Positions 46,081 to 59,971 of a stretch of 64,000 nt of DNA are shown here, piece by piece. The stretch is from positions 20,333,085 to 20,397,084 of the forward strand of contig JACBWW010000015.1 in the NCBI GenBank assembly GCA_020086605.1, given 5' to 3'. Under the pieces are notes generated by a model. That model saw nothing but the letters and a program-made list of their open reading frames with translations. It was not told the DNA's origin and ran no database searches. How positions within the stretch are numbered: the stretch's first letter is position 1; each line of letters starts with the position of its first letter. The DNA comes from Lanius collurio. Lineage: Eukaryota; Chordata; Aves; Passeriformes; Laniidae. A program made the translations under genes and the position numbers.

Positions 46081-49000
46081 AAATAATGCTTAAAAAATTA
46101 ATTCTGATTTACTAGAGCAGAAGTTTATTAACTTACATGCCTAAAAGCAGGACTTGAAGGGACTGGAAACACATCTAACTGCTGTTGCATGCAGAGAAGG
46201 ACTTTGCTTCCTCTGACTGTATTTTACTGCTCTGTTCCTGCTGGGAGCTCTGGCATGGTCACAGGTAGTGTTCCCACTTCAGCTCTGTGGGGCTGGGTGT
46301 GGTTTGAAAACATTGCTTTCTTTTAGTACTCTTGGTTTTGACGATAGGTAAAACCTCTGCCTGGGTAGTCTAAAGGTTTATGGTGTTATTTGAATCAATG
46401 TTTTATTCTGCAGGAACTTCTTCATGCAAATAAGTGACTATTTGGCTCAAGAATGTAAGCCAATTACATTTTTACATGGTTTATATCCTTGTTGGCCCCT
46501 GTTTTCCTACATTTTCCCTAAACCACTCTCATACCTGTGGGAGAGGAAGTAGCTCCTGAGAGAATGCAGCTAATAACTTTGCATATTGAAGAAAACCAAT
46601 CCCAATCCTGACGAGACTCACACTCAAGGGTTTGTGCCACTGTAGCAAGTGAACTAACTGTGACTTCCATCTGTCCATTTTTGTTATTTGACTACTCTTC
46701 TCTGCCCCATAGATTCATTATATTATCAGCTGTCCTGCAGTGGGGCTGACATCTGAGAGGCAAAAAGACAGCTGTGGGCTTTTGTCTTCAACTTCCCCAT
46801 TCCAGAAGTAGGTCTGTGTGTAGGATATCTACTGAGCTCTCTATCATCTGGTGTTTCATGTATTGTTTTAAATGTACCATGCCTATTAAATGACAGTGAT
46901 GAAGTACTCCAGTTAGTTGTGGTTTTCATGTCAACAGCAGCTCATTACTGCCTAGAGAAATTACCTTGCCTCTTGTAAATACCCTATTCTTGTTGGTTTT
47001 GCCTTCCTTTCAGTTTGTGCTCTACTCCAGCTTGCAGAGGCTGTTCTCTCTGTTCTGTTCTCCAAGGAAGTCCTTGCTGTGTCTGTTCTTACACTTTGTC
47101 ACCTGGAGTAGAAAGCTCACAGGAGCCTCTACATGGTCACTGTCATGCTGCGAGAGAGGCAGTTTGTGAACTCTATTACTGGAGTCCAGCCACATTTCCA
47201 CAGGAAGGTGGGAGAGAGAAGTAAAAACCCAACACTGGCTGGTTTTTGTACCATTTTATAAGGTTCTTGTTCCTATTTGACAAACAGCTTTGTTCCATAA
47301 GCACATGTACACCTTTCAGTGTAATATGCAAGCATTTCCTTTTGAAACAGCAAACCTCATAGTGGTGTGAGACCTCCCAAATAACACCTGTGGGAGATAA
47401 TACTTCTTTAGTTGTTGTGTCAAACTGTAAGTCTGGTGAATATCAAGCTGTGCATACAGCTCTTGCTCTGATGTGAAGAATTTCACATTTCATAACAATT
47501 CATAAAAAATTACTGCAGGACTGAGCTGTGTAGAATCAAGAAGTAGAATGGATGAGGCTGTTTTAGGGACTGGCATGGTCATAGAGATTTGAGGGTTCTG
47601 CTAAGTCTCCTGTTTGCTTGGAAGGCCTGTTGCTGTTGAAGTGCAGGATCTCAGTGGTGTTACTTGAGGTTGAAGTACAGGGCTGAAATTTAAATATGCT
47701 GGCGAATATTGCTGCTGTATCAGTTAGAAACGTACTGTGAAGTCCTAAGTACTTTATGGTGAGAGTTGGTGGGACTCCTTTTCTATATCTTTGGAGATGC
47801 ACCAGGACTCCATTGAGTATTCCTACTTAAATCTTCTTAGGGTGCTAAGGTCAGATTTTCATTTACGCTAAAAGGCCACCTTGTTCCTATCTGCCATTGT
47901 AACATGTCCTTAACACGACTGCAGATGATATTTATGGAGCACGCTATAACAATTTTGGTATATCAAAATTGTGTGTTATCACAATTGTTCAAGTGAGTAG
48001 TAATAGACTCCTAGCTTGAGGATTTTAAAGGACTTTATAAGATGGAGGGATGGACTTTGCATTGTGTGATGTGACTGGACTTCTGTATAAATGATGGTGA
48101 GAAGAGAAACCTGTAATTTTTCACAGAAGAAGCAGGAATGGAATACACACGTTTGTTCATAAAGCAGAGGGTGTTTAAAAATGTAAGCTTATGAAAGTGA
48201 GAGGGAAGTCATATTTTGTCTGAAAAAAGGCCTGCCTTCTTTTTTATTCCATTTCCATCTTTCTTTCTGGGAAGATACTTTTCTGCAGTTATTGTTTTCA
48301 AAGTGCTGCTCTTGTCATTGTTTCACTCAATTTTGTTAGTAGAACTTTAGTTCAAAAACTTTCTACCTTGGAAAAAACAAACATTAAGGCAAACCAAAAG
48401 AAATATCCATAAAGTTGTTTTAGAATTCACAGAAAACAAACTGTAGATGAATTATTAAGTGCCTTCCCTCTCCCTCATCCACTTCCTGATGTGTTATTAA
48501 TTTTGCATGAGCCCCCTGCTTAGCCCTTCATGCACTTAGAGTATTGAGCGCAAAGGCTTTCAGCACTGTAAATGATTGGGCACTTACTATGACCCTCTGC
48601 ATAGGAGCAGACAGATCCTGTTGACTTCAGTGGGAGTCACTTGTTGGAAGCTGCATAGGTGTTTTGCAAACAATGTAGGTTTAAAAAAAACCCCAAACAA
48701 CAACAAACAAAAAAAGAGAGGATATGTGAGAAAGCCCAAAGAGGTCCCCCAAACAAAACATTGAAAAGTTGTTTGAAAGAGCTGGAGCAATTACTTCAGT
48801 TGCCTAAGTAGTTAAGACCTGGCAAAAAGGATGATGGAGTGGTCTAACCAAAATCTCTGTCAGAGAACAGTCGAGCCTACCAGGGAGTGTTCCTGCTCAT
48901 TTGTGTTTCAGAGGAAGCATCTTGCCTGGGCACCCATTACATGGTAACTTCCCTGCAGCAGCAGGAGCTCTATGAGACTCTGATACTTAGATCATTGAGA

Positions 49001-52000
49001 GAACTTAGCTGATGAAGGACACAGAGTTCATCCTCAGCAAGCAATCGTGACTGTGTTCTCTCTAATTGTAGAGTAGTGGTGTGCTTGTAGGAAATAGCTT
49101 TACCTGTGCTGAAATATGTGCAGAAAACAGTGGTTTCTGCAGGCTGTGTGTCTTGCTACCAGTCTGGGCAGCAAGCTGGTCACTGCTGTTGATTTTTAGA
49201 AGTAGTGATTCATAGCAGTTCATTGAGTCCTGCTTTTGCCAGGCATGTACATAATAACAAGAACTTCATGATAAGTTTGTGTCTGAGGGAGCTGCTAATG
49301 CCCAGCTCTAAAGCACCACTACTGATGTGCTCTACCAGCAGCCACATAAGAAATCACCACGTTGTATTAGTGGCATCAGAACTTTAACAACAGCTTAGAC
49401 TAGAGAGAATGGCTTCTGCATGAAGTATGTTCTATTACTGCTAGTGGTGGCTTATCAAGTAAGCTAGTGTGTCAGATAAGAGAATTTCTGTAAACAAAGC
49501 ATAAAAGAAGCTGTGTATATAAATCAAGTCTGAAAATCAATTTATGGCTGAATGGGGACTGAACATCTTGGTCTAGTTTTGTTTATGCTTTGGTGATTGA
49601 TAGAGAAAAAGTAAAAACAGTCTCTCTTAAGTGCAGAACTTGATGAATATTGCATTTATTTCCTCCTATTGGATTGTTTCAGCACTTTGTGGTAAAACAA
49701 TATGAGTAGGTAGTTATACCTTGTGCTAGTTCCAGTGGTTTCGATACTGCTAAAGGTAAACAACAAGAGCCACCTTTCTTTTTGCCCTTAAGGAACGCTT
49801 TAAAGAAATGTGAAACTGATTCTTATTGATGGCTTAAGGAAAAAAAAAAAATATCGAGGTTAACAATCCCTGCTTTTAGATTCATCATACCACCAAGTGA
49901 GATGAAGAACTTTGAGCTATTACGCTGAATCCTTAATCTGCTACATTGACACATACCTTTAAATGAAGCATTAACCTGCAGAGCCAAAAATGGTTCCAAG
50001 CTTTTGGAGGAGATGTGCTGAGCCTTTGCCTTTTGACTAGATTTAATGCAGGGGAATTTCCTAGGGGAAAGAATCTTGCTCTTATTCTTCCCTCAGGTGT
50101 GTGAAGAAACAATATAGAAACAATATATCAATGTATCTACACCTCTTATTAAACAAGTTAAAGTGTTAATGATGAAGTGAAAAAAAAGTTTCTTTAAAGA
50201 TTGTGTGATCTGGATTTCTGTTAGTTTTGTGTGGATTAACAATTTAAATACCTAGAACAGGTTGGTTGGTTGGTTTGTTCTAAAATATCTTTGGCTGTGT
50301 TTTGTGTGGTGTTAAAGATGTGATAAAAAGGCATTTTTGAAAAATCTTTAATTTCCAGTTGGGGTCCCATACAGATCAAAGGTAGTTTAGAGTTTTGATG
50401 GTTTTGTCCCAGGGCACATTTGAAGATGGTGTCCTTGCTAGCTAAACCAGCTTAAAACCTGTGTAAGATATGGCTTCATGGGCCAACTGGGAGTCTGGTA
50501 AAGAGTGTCATGGGAGGAGAACAATTTCCCTCGGGGAAGGATGTGACGGGGGGAGCCATTTTGCTACAGAAACACCAAATTGCTTTACTTGCCTTGATTT
50601 AAAGCCGTGTATGTTTGTTTTCTTTTTTTTTTTTTTTGCAAGTGGTGTCCGCGTCAAACACCAACCCTGCAATTAGTATTTGGCATAATTAGTAATTTCT
50701 GTGGACAGACTCAGTCTGCAAAAGTCCTCCCTACTGTACACTGAGCAATGTCCCTTGGGAATATTTCATCTTAATTAGCTCAAGTCTGTGTCAAGCTCAT
50801 TGTCATTTCCATATTGTTTTCAAAGTTTGATACTTTGATCAAACCCAGGCTGAGTTAGGGAAGCCTAAGGTATGAAAGGAATGTTGAAGTCTGCAGAGCT
50901 ACAGTTACTACAGAAGTTATGGAAACAAAACCATTAATACTGGTGTGGTATGACCCAGTAGGAATTTGAGTGGAATGGTATTTCTGCTGCACTTTGCTGA
51001 AGGGTGATTAAGGTGTGGTTTTTTTCTTTCTCCCTTGAACTTTGGGATGGATATATGTCTAATGAAAATTCTTCTTTCTGCCTTAATCTGAGATAATGGC
51101 AGCGGTTTGTACTTCGTGGTCTGTAAACTGTTACAAAATTTCAAAAAGCATTTCTCGGTGTTCAGAATGAGAGTTGGGTGAAGTTTATGTATTTGTTGTT
51201 TGTGAAATGTTGCTAACAGATTGTAAGCGTAAATAAAGTAACTGGAAGCAAAGGAGTAAATACAAAGATAGTATTGGAAGTAATTTTGTGAGCTTATTAA
51301 AGGTAGCTCTGAAATTTTCAAGATATTATGTTACTTTAATGATAATATATAGCATTAAAACATTGTTTTAAATTCAGACACACTACCCTATTAATCAGTT
51401 CCTTTAATATGGATATTTTGCATTTAAAATAAAAGGGAATGTTCTTGGATTTGGTTAGGACACAAGAATGAAAACTTGCACAGGGCTAGACAGAAAGTTG
51501 TTTTGAAGCTTTGATGGGTGATGTGCTGTGAGGTTTTCTAGTCTTTTCTCTCTAATATTATGTTTGTATTGAAGCATTTCCTCAGATAGAAAATAACTAA
51601 AATAAGGTGTCACTGCCAAGGTAGACCTCAGCTTTTTTAGAAATGCAACTAAGAGGCCATACCCGTGATCACACTGGACCAGGCAATAGGTCTGTTTAAG
51701 GTAAAAATCCTCAGAAAATGACCAGTGGTAGACAGCTGGTGAGAAGTGTAAGAAACAAGGCAGGTACATAGTGATAAAACTTAGGGAATATGCTCTGAAT
51801 CTCCAGCTTTTCAGATCCAGAATTAGTATCTTTGTACTTAGTAACACTATATGATTTTTTTTTCTTTGTGAATTTATCTAGTTGGTCGTTGAATCTGTAA
51901 TTTTCTGAAGTGAGTGACATCCAGTCGTTATCTGTACCTTTTTTTCTATTAGTATTGGCTTTCTTTGGGAGAGGTGGAGTTCCAACAGGCATCTAATAAA

Positions 52001-53407
52001 GCATTCTACCGCTTGGAGTCAATTAACTTTCATGTTCATCTGCTTAGCTTCTGTGAAACCACAATGAAAATCCTGCATCTGAAGAATGTGGTTTGAAACA
52101 CCTTTTATCTGCTCCCTGCTGTACCCTGCCCCTGGCTTTTCCACACAATACCATTAAGAAACAAATTTTGGACACCTTCCTTTTCAGTGGTTCAGATGGT
52201 TGAATTACAAATGTAGGAGGCGTGTAAAGTCAAGTGAGTGTACCAGTCCAAGGCAACTACAGCTGGATGTCACAGATGAAAAAGCTTGCTGCTGGGAAGA
52301 GGAGCTTTAAGTTTCCAGATGGTGACCTAGTTGGATCTTTACACAGCTCCTCCAGTTACAATGGTTCAGCCCAATCCATGTTTAACAGTAAGACATGTAG
52401 TTGCAGTTTTAATGTAGGATTGCAGTTCCATGCATTTCTGTCCTTTTTTAATCCTCTCTTTCCCATGCTTCCCAAGAGGAAGGAGCATGCAAGCCTAAAC
52501 TCCCAGAATCCTAATTTAATTCTGCCATTGATTATGATCCAACCTTATTAAGTAACAAAATAGTATCCAAGAGATGAGAATTCTGTGATGGGTAGGTGAA
52601 TCTGAAGGGTGTTGTCAGGCAGACACCAGACTATTCCTTCCTTTGATTATGATTTTGGAAGATTCCAGTAACTGGCTGTAACATAAAAGGTCAAATGTAG
52701 CACTTACCTGTTATTTTGGAACAAAAGTTCCTTTCTTGTCTGGGCCCCGAGAAAGCTCCTAAGCAAATGTGTGGCTTATGGGCAATCCTGCCTAGGCTGT
52801 CTGTTAAGCAGGGATCAGCTTGATCAGCTTGTGCTGAGAGTACAACCCTGAGGGGAGTTGCAAAAGGTAAGTCAGTGGCCAGGCAGTAGAGTGGAGTTGC
52901 TGATGCTGTATGAGCCTGACATCTGGAAGGTTGTGTTGTAGCCCAAGCAAATTTGTTAATCAAGGCAAGTTTATAAAAGTTATCCTACCTTATACCACAG
53001 CATTGGACATCTGATAAATGAAATGTGAGACTTTTCTTGTTTATTTGCATAGTAGTCATAGGAAGGAAGGATGAATGTGTTATGGATGACGACTAGTATT
53101 TATTGGCTGACAAAGAAGAGAGAGGCAAGAGAGCAACGTAACCTCATAAGAGAGCGTGATCAGATCCTTTAAAGCTAGCTGAACATCCGGAGACTGGCTT
53201 CATATTTAAACTAGTTTACTAGGCTTGAGAAAGAACTCTGTAAGCTTTTTTTTTCCCAAAGACTTTTTGTTTTACTTAGAAATAATAAATGAGTGCTTCT
53301 GAATGCCTTTGTAAGTTCTTATTCCTAGGGCTCAGGTCCATGATTCGATTCCCTTGGGAACTGGATTTCCAGGTAAAGAACTTAGTCTTGTTGCTGTAGG
53401 AAAGCTC

Positions 53408-53449
53408 AAAAAAAAAAAAAAAAAAAAAAAGAAAAGAGAAAAAAAAGAC
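53408..53449. repeat. Poly-A tract, 23 A plus interrupted A-rich tail
   Basis: Twenty-three consecutive A bases (53408-53430) are followed by GAAAAGAGAAAAAAAAG. I looked for a retroposed mRNA or SINE body on its left and found none that I could recognise. Confidence 0.9.
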
Positions 53450-53969
53450 TTGAGAAAACAGTTTGGTAGCTGTTCATCTTGAAATTTGTTTTATTTCCTG
53501 CATGGGGATGTGTTGGAAGTACTTCAATGAAAAGTTGGACAATGGAACAAAGCACTTTAAGGCTTAGCATTTAAATTTGTATTACTTTGGTTGATTGTTT
53601 TGGTTTTCTCAAGTTTTTACATGTGTGGTTTTGTGTGTTTTTTTGAGGGGGGGTGGGTGGTTTTGTTTGGGGGGGTGGTGTTTGTGTTGTTATATATATG
53701 TGAAGTACTTGGATTAATTCCTGTTTTCTTGGCAGCAACAAAAAGTTGTTCCCTCTCTGCCACATCCTTGCTCACCATATAACTGTATTCTGCATCACAC
53801 TGTGATCTTCCATACTGTAGATTCTTCTGAATGAGAAATAAACACATCCTGTAAACTGAATTTAATCTGTAGGTTAGATCTACTTCCAAAGGTGTAATTG
53901 CTAGAAAACTGTGGATTTTTCTGTCATTAATAAAATGCAGTGTGAGCTGTGTATGTTAGCATGTTTACT

Positions 53970-54022
53970 TTTATATATATATATATGCATATATACACAC
54001 AGGTGTGTATATATATATATTT
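53970..54022. repeat. TA/CA microsatellite with a 12-bp hairpin
   Basis: (TA)n changes to (CA)3, and the mirror arrangement (GTGTG then (TA)n) follows. The arms ATATATACACAC (53989-54000) and GTGTGTATATAT (54003-54014) pair perfectly around a 2-base spacer. Confidence 0.85.
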
Positions 54023-57000
54023 TTACTTTTTTTTCCTGGTTCTGTTTTTCCACTTCTGCTCCATACCAATACTGCTGAAGCTCATGTAAGAGGACATCCT
54101 TTGCTCTTGCCAGCCAGAATCTGTTTTTGCAGTGAGGGGTCCCTGCTGGGGAAGCCTTTCTTTTCCTGCTCTTTCTTCTCTCTGCAGGGTAGCAGGCATA
54201 AAGACTGCCCTCCCGTCTGCTCTGCTGACAGCCGCGCCTTCTCTGCTCCGACTGCAGCAGCTGCTGCTCCTCAGCCTGACTGAGAGAGCATAAATTAAAA
54301 TACAAAGGTCTCCTGTGGCCACTCTTGGCTGGCAGTGCAATGGCAGATCAGACCTTCCGACATCATCTTCACTTGACTTCCTTCTTTTTCTCAAGAATTT
54401 CCTCTGCATTTGTATCAGTCAGTCTTTTACCAGTGGGCTGAATAGAAGCAGCAGTCCAGTAACTCTAAATATTTTATGTACTTGTGTCACTGGAGCAGTT
54501 TGCAGAAAAAAGAATCAGCAATGTGGGTTTCACCAAAAGCTCAAGTCTTTCTGCTTTTCATACTCCCTGGAGGAGATGGACTTTGTGTGCTTTTCATGGC
54601 TGCTGAAGATCCAGAGCTAATTCCTGTTCTCCTCTCCCCACGAAGTCAGTGGGAGTGTTAGAAACAGCAGAAGCATTGTGTTGCCATTGTGTGTGTGTGA
54701 CTGAGGGCACAGCAGTGAGTGTTTTCTCCAAAGGGCTTTTATTGATTTGCAGCCTGATGTCTTACAATGCTCATGTAGGAGGTTCTCAACCCCAGAGAGT
54801 GGAGAGGGAGCTACTTAGTGATGGGGTGGAATGCCCTGCTACAGAATTGACTTTGTTGAATTCCTGACCCAACTGTAGGGTTTTTTGTGGGGGGATTGTT
54901 TTACTTTTGCCCTGTCCTTGTCTGACATAGCAGATGTTCTTTGACTCAATGTGCTTAATTGTGGGGACCTTTCCTTGTAGGTGGTAAGTGATGAGGATGA
55001 TGACGATTTTTAATTGTTTTATTAAAGTGACTGGTTCTGCTTCCTCTACTATTTTCTGCTTTAGACCCCACAGGCTGGTTTGTCTTATTGGGCATTTGGC
55101 TCATGCCAGTGGCATTCTTTTGTAAGAGTGCTCACGTTTTTGCTAGTCCTCTTATCTGTCTTATCTATTTCAGTCAGAGTCTGAATTCCACCACCTTTGT
55201 GGGAAAAAATTAAACTCACTAATATTTTGAGTGGTTGTTTTTTATCTTTTTAACCCTTCTTGAAGTGTCTGGGGTTTTGTTTTTCTTGGATTTTTTTTCT
55301 CCATCATGGAATGCAGTGTTAAAGTTGCACCCTCTTGTGTTGGAGCTTCTGTCATGTTGGATTTGTCTTCAGGGCATTGTCAGGATTGGAAGGCAGCCCT
55401 AAGGAAGAGCATTTCAGTAAATGGTTTATTTTTAGTCCCTGAAAATCATGTAAGACATGAGAACCTGTTTTTTTTTAATTCCATTTGTATAATTGTCAGA
55501 TAGTCTTCAGTGAAGGTTTGTTCAGGTCCTCTACTCACTTTATCCACTGGTCTCTGGATTATGGATATGGAGGTTCTCCATGATTTGTGCAATGACTCAA
55601 TTGTTTCTCTTTAAGGTAGATATATTTTGGCTTCAAATGCAAGGCTCTGCAGCAGTGAAAGAATATGCAGGCTGAATACCATTTTGTCATACTTAATAAT
55701 ATTCCACATTGTGAAAGCCCAAAAGCAAAATATGCCTAAGCTTAGAACCTTTTTATCCACAGTTCTGTTACATTTAAAATGTCTAGCTTTCTACAATTGA
55801 CTTTATGGGTTTGGAGGGAGGGAAGTATCGGGACTTGCTCATGCTGTTTGTTTTATCATGCTGATTAGGCAAGTGAAAGCTACCTTGGTGGTGGGGCTAG
55901 TGGACAACGTTGTGCAAGTGAACTGTTGTATGAAAGCAAAATGCACATGTGATGAAAAAATGTGTGTCCTTTTTCTTCAGTAAGTTTCATGCTAGTAGCA
56001 GGTGCAGATGAATAGCTGGCATCCTGTATTTCCATGTCACATACAGCAGGATGAGTGGGAAAGCAAGTGGCTGTGCAGCACCCACGCTGAGGTACAGTGG
56101 CAGGGTACTTCTGTAGCTGTTGGTAACTCTTCCTCTGTAACTCCACCCCAGCTGCTACAAACAATAGTGGGTCTGTGATGTGAACTTGCCAGCCAGGGCT
56201 TGCATTGAGTAAACTGTCTCTGTTAGCTGCTCATCTGGAGAGCTGTGTGTTGACTCTTCCTTTCTTTTTTCCCCCCCCCTCCATTTTATCTTAAACAGTG
56301 AGCTTTTTACATGGGGAGAATGAGAAGTATTCTGTGCATTGATTTGCTGTTTGTGGTGATGTGAAGGACTGTAAATTTCTACTTAATTCTAATCAGTTCA
56401 AGAATATTTTGGTACTAAGAGTCAAGGGTGTGGTGAGATTACCCAAGAAGTTTGCTAAAGACATGTAAAGTTAATTGCAGGAATTTTATCGTTCCTGTCA
56501 GCTGATGGTACTCACTTCTTTTTTGGTTCTGAAATGGTATCATCCTTGAATACATTTTTGTGAATCACTGTCACTTGACTTGCTTGTGGGTTCAGAAGAT
56601 TGATTTTTGTGTAAAGCTCTTCCCTGTCCTTTCCTGGCTGATTAAAAAAATAACATTTTTCTGAACTTCTGGCATATCTTCGTGTTTGTGTTATCCTTTA
56701 AAGGAGAGGAAGAGAACTGAGAAGCCTATCTACATCCTCTTCTTATTTAATACCATAACTAAAAAACGGACATGAGTTCACGAGGACACTTTTGATGTTT
56801 GTTCTGCTCTCTTCTGCAGGCAGGAAAATAAGCAAATGGGAGCAGTAGCTGAAGTACTTGGTAGAGTGTAATTGCCTTATCACACTGTGATTTGCAACGA
56901 CCGTAGAAGCAATATAAGTAGCATTGGTGGTGATTTCTTTTTTTCAGGCAATGTTCTTTCTACCCTCAGTTATAACCAGTGCACTTCAATTACAGCTCGC

Positions 57001-59971
57001 TAATATGAGCTGCAGAGGCTCAGCGTCAGAGAGGGAGGGTGGAGCTACAGTGTAGAATTCATTGGCCTGGCACTGGTATGATTCAGCTGGCATGGCCCTT
57101 TCACAACATAAGATACTTTGTTCATTTGTTAGTATTGTGCTAGGTGATTGCCATACATTCAAACAGGCTGATCATGAGATTTTGAGTATTTTGACACTTG
57201 ATTGGGGTTGACTGTCCTGGCCTGTGTACTCCTGTGGGTACTGTAATATAATTAACTGTGCTTCTTGTTTTGACCAAGTATATTCTTGAAATGTCATTTC
57301 AAGTGTAACAGTGAAGAACACATTAGTAAGAAAGAATGAGGCATGCAGCTGTTGGGTTGTTTTCTTTTTTGACACTGACCTGCTTAATCTTCCCAGGACC
57401 TTCCATTTTTTCATGGAAGCCTGGGAAACAGCTGCGGATACATTACCTTGAGGACATTGAAAAGTATTGTTCAAAAGGGTAGTTTATTCTGTTCTGTTTC
57501 CTCTGCTTCCTACAGCAGTAAGGCTTGGCCTGGTTTCTGTGTTAAGAAGCCAATTACTCTGACTGGATTTCTCTTATAGGCTATAGACAAGCACAGAGAA
57601 AATTTGCCCAGAATTTGGTAAGGTTTTGGACTGAAACAGGCTTTGGTTTGGTGTAGCTTGCTGTTGTCAGTGCTTTGGTCAGAACTGGGTGGGCTGTGCA
57701 GATAGCTGGCTAGTTAAAATACACTTGCATTAAGAATATTTATTTTGGCATTAAAACAACATGCTGTAAGTAAAGTCCTTTCTTGCTGGTCTTGCATTTG
57801 TTCCTAAAAAGCACTGTACTTCAGAGGTGCCTGTGGAAAAATAGACATCCTTTAGTTTTGAGCAGTAACTGAAAAACTAATCTTGTACTCCAGAATATAA
57901 TGAACTGTGGATTCTTTGCTCCATTGAGTGAAATATGACTGGTGTGACCTACTTTATTTGCATATTTAACATACTGGCTACTTTTTGTTAGCGTGGTGGG
58001 TTTTTTTTTTTTTTTTCTGGTTTCCTAGGAAACAAATGCCCCGGTATACTAGAGAACAACTATTATATGGAGACTGCTGCCTGTCTGAGCATTGTTCTTT
58101 TGTAGGTGGAAGGCTTTAAAGGGGAAAGAGCTGGAGTTTTCAAAAACATCTTTATTGAGTGAAACAGCAAAAGGATGTGTTTCACATTGCTGTTGAGTGT
58201 GAGTTCCTCATTATATTTGTATTTTTCTCTGTAGGAATATCTGTGTTGTAATGGCTTATCTAGTAAAACTGTTGTATATGTTCCCATTGAAGGCATACCA
58301 AAAAAACCTGAATGAATAACTAATAAATGGTTGTTCTTGTCATCCTTGCTTAGCACTGTGTAGATGTGTATTTTTAAAAGTGGTTTATTTTGTGTTATTT
58401 GGAATGGAAACAATAATGCAGAATTTAGCATTAGTGTAGACTTCAGGAAGTAGTATTTCTGCTGGTGGAGTAGGTAAAGAGAGGAGTGGGAAACCTTATA
58501 AATGTAAAAATTCTCTCAAGTTTGTTTTGCTGCTTTTTTATTTTTTAGCCCAATGTTTATTGTTGCAGGATTAAAAAGATAGATGTGGCTGTTGCAGTGT
58601 TAAATCTGAAGCTCTGATGGTGGAATGGTGTTAGGATTGGTAGTGCTGAATCTTACTAAGCAATGAACAAAAACTGGCTCACTGGTTGAATTGTCTGGTG
58701 AACTAACAAGTGGTTGGGAGGATGTTGTTGAGTTTTGAGAACACTGAGCACATTGAAGGAGAAAGAGTAAGGGGCAATCTGTGAGCTCTTGGTAGCGTGT
58801 GACAAATAAGTCTGAGGTCTTACCTTGAAAGTGCTACACGCTTCCCCTTTGGCCTTTCTACACCGACTTAAAAAACTCGGGTGAGGACCAATGCTCAGTG
58901 GTGCAGGTAATTTATAGCTGCATCTGTGGTAATCCTTGACTTATTCTACTGCAGCTTTCACACTGCTTGAACTGAGTGTGCAGCACGTGGTGGCGGTCTC
59001 TCAATACACACAGCACTGATGACTGAGTTGTGTGCTGCAGGGGCTTAGTGCTTGTTATTCTGGTAGTTTTCTCTTCTCTTAGTCCACAGCAAGTTGAGAA
59101 GGGAATAGTGGCAGGACAAGAGAAATCCACATAGCTCCACAATTTCTTGCCAGGACTTTATTTTGTGCTGCCTTTATTCAGCTACTTGCTGAGGGAAGGA
59201 CAGGTGGCTAGCAGTATATGATCATGAGCTGCCTAGAAAGGTTAGCAAAATAATGAGATGAACTGGGGAGTGGAGCTTGTTAGTTTGTAATTGTTTGGGG
59301 ATTTGAGATTTAACAGGTGTTTTTGTCCATATTTGCCAGTGGTAGGTATATAATACATACTTTTTGCATTCTCTAAGGGTTAGAACTTTCAAAAAGTGAA
59401 ATATCTCTTGATAACAAACTGCAGTGGAGACCCCTGCTTAAGTGTGATGTTTTTGTTTGTTTTGTAATTAAAATTTGAAGTTTTCAAAGTAAGACTTCAA
59501 TGCAAGAACTGGGGGTGAAAGGAGAGTGAAGCAGAGCAAAGACCTAATTAAATACTTCTAAATACAGTCTAGAATCTCATCCATATGGCAGTAACAAGGC
59601 TTTCTGATCATAAAGCCACAAATCTGTGGTGTTTGGCTACTGCTAGAGGCTGGGGAGAGCTCTTTTGGGCTTTGCCAAGCAGGGGAGTTGCTCTTTAGTG
59701 ACTGCTGCCTTAGCTGTTACTGATTATTAGTTGTGCAGAATGTGAAGGTGGTGAGCTGCAGAGCTTTTGGTACAGTCACAACTCTGTCAAAGTTCACTGT
59801 TCACTGCTGCAAAGACGTATGATGTGTGTGACCTGGTGAAGTTCAGAGTGCTACTGTATGTCATTTGGGACACTTCTATACATTCATAAGTTTAATTCAC
59901 CAATTTTCCTGATTAGTGATGGGAAAATGGCAATACAGTCATCTTCATACTACCTTGCAAAGTCAAGGTGT

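Larger units (their letters stand above)
46081..59971 (+). other. TSPAN5: TSPAN5 intron 1, middle part
   Basis: About 14 kb of intron without a supported exon. It holds a 9-bp inverted repeat at 47949-47972, a stretch resembling an old amniote repeat at 48611-48640, poly-T near 50621-50638, a poly-A tract at 53408-53430, a G-rich tract at 53647-53678, a TA/CA microsatellite at 53970-54020 and a C-run near 56271-56279. Open frames of up to 134 codons (for example 50917-51321 and 53901-54305, both on -) have no family resemblance. Confidence 0.75.

Noticed and set aside
50917..51847. Two - strand frames of 130-134 codons
   Set aside because: They occur in AT-rich intron without family similarity or splice context; the lengths are within chance expectation.
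53342..53430. GATTCGATTCC, like a tRNA B box, upstream of a poly-A tract: possible tRNA-derived SINE
   Set aside because: No matching A box lies at the right distance, the flanking bases do not form a T-arm (they form a different small hairpin), and no target-site duplication is visible.
53901..54409. Open frames on both strands near 54 kb
   Set aside because: They are overlapping frames in a locally GC-richer patch with no recognised domain and no conserved-exon look.
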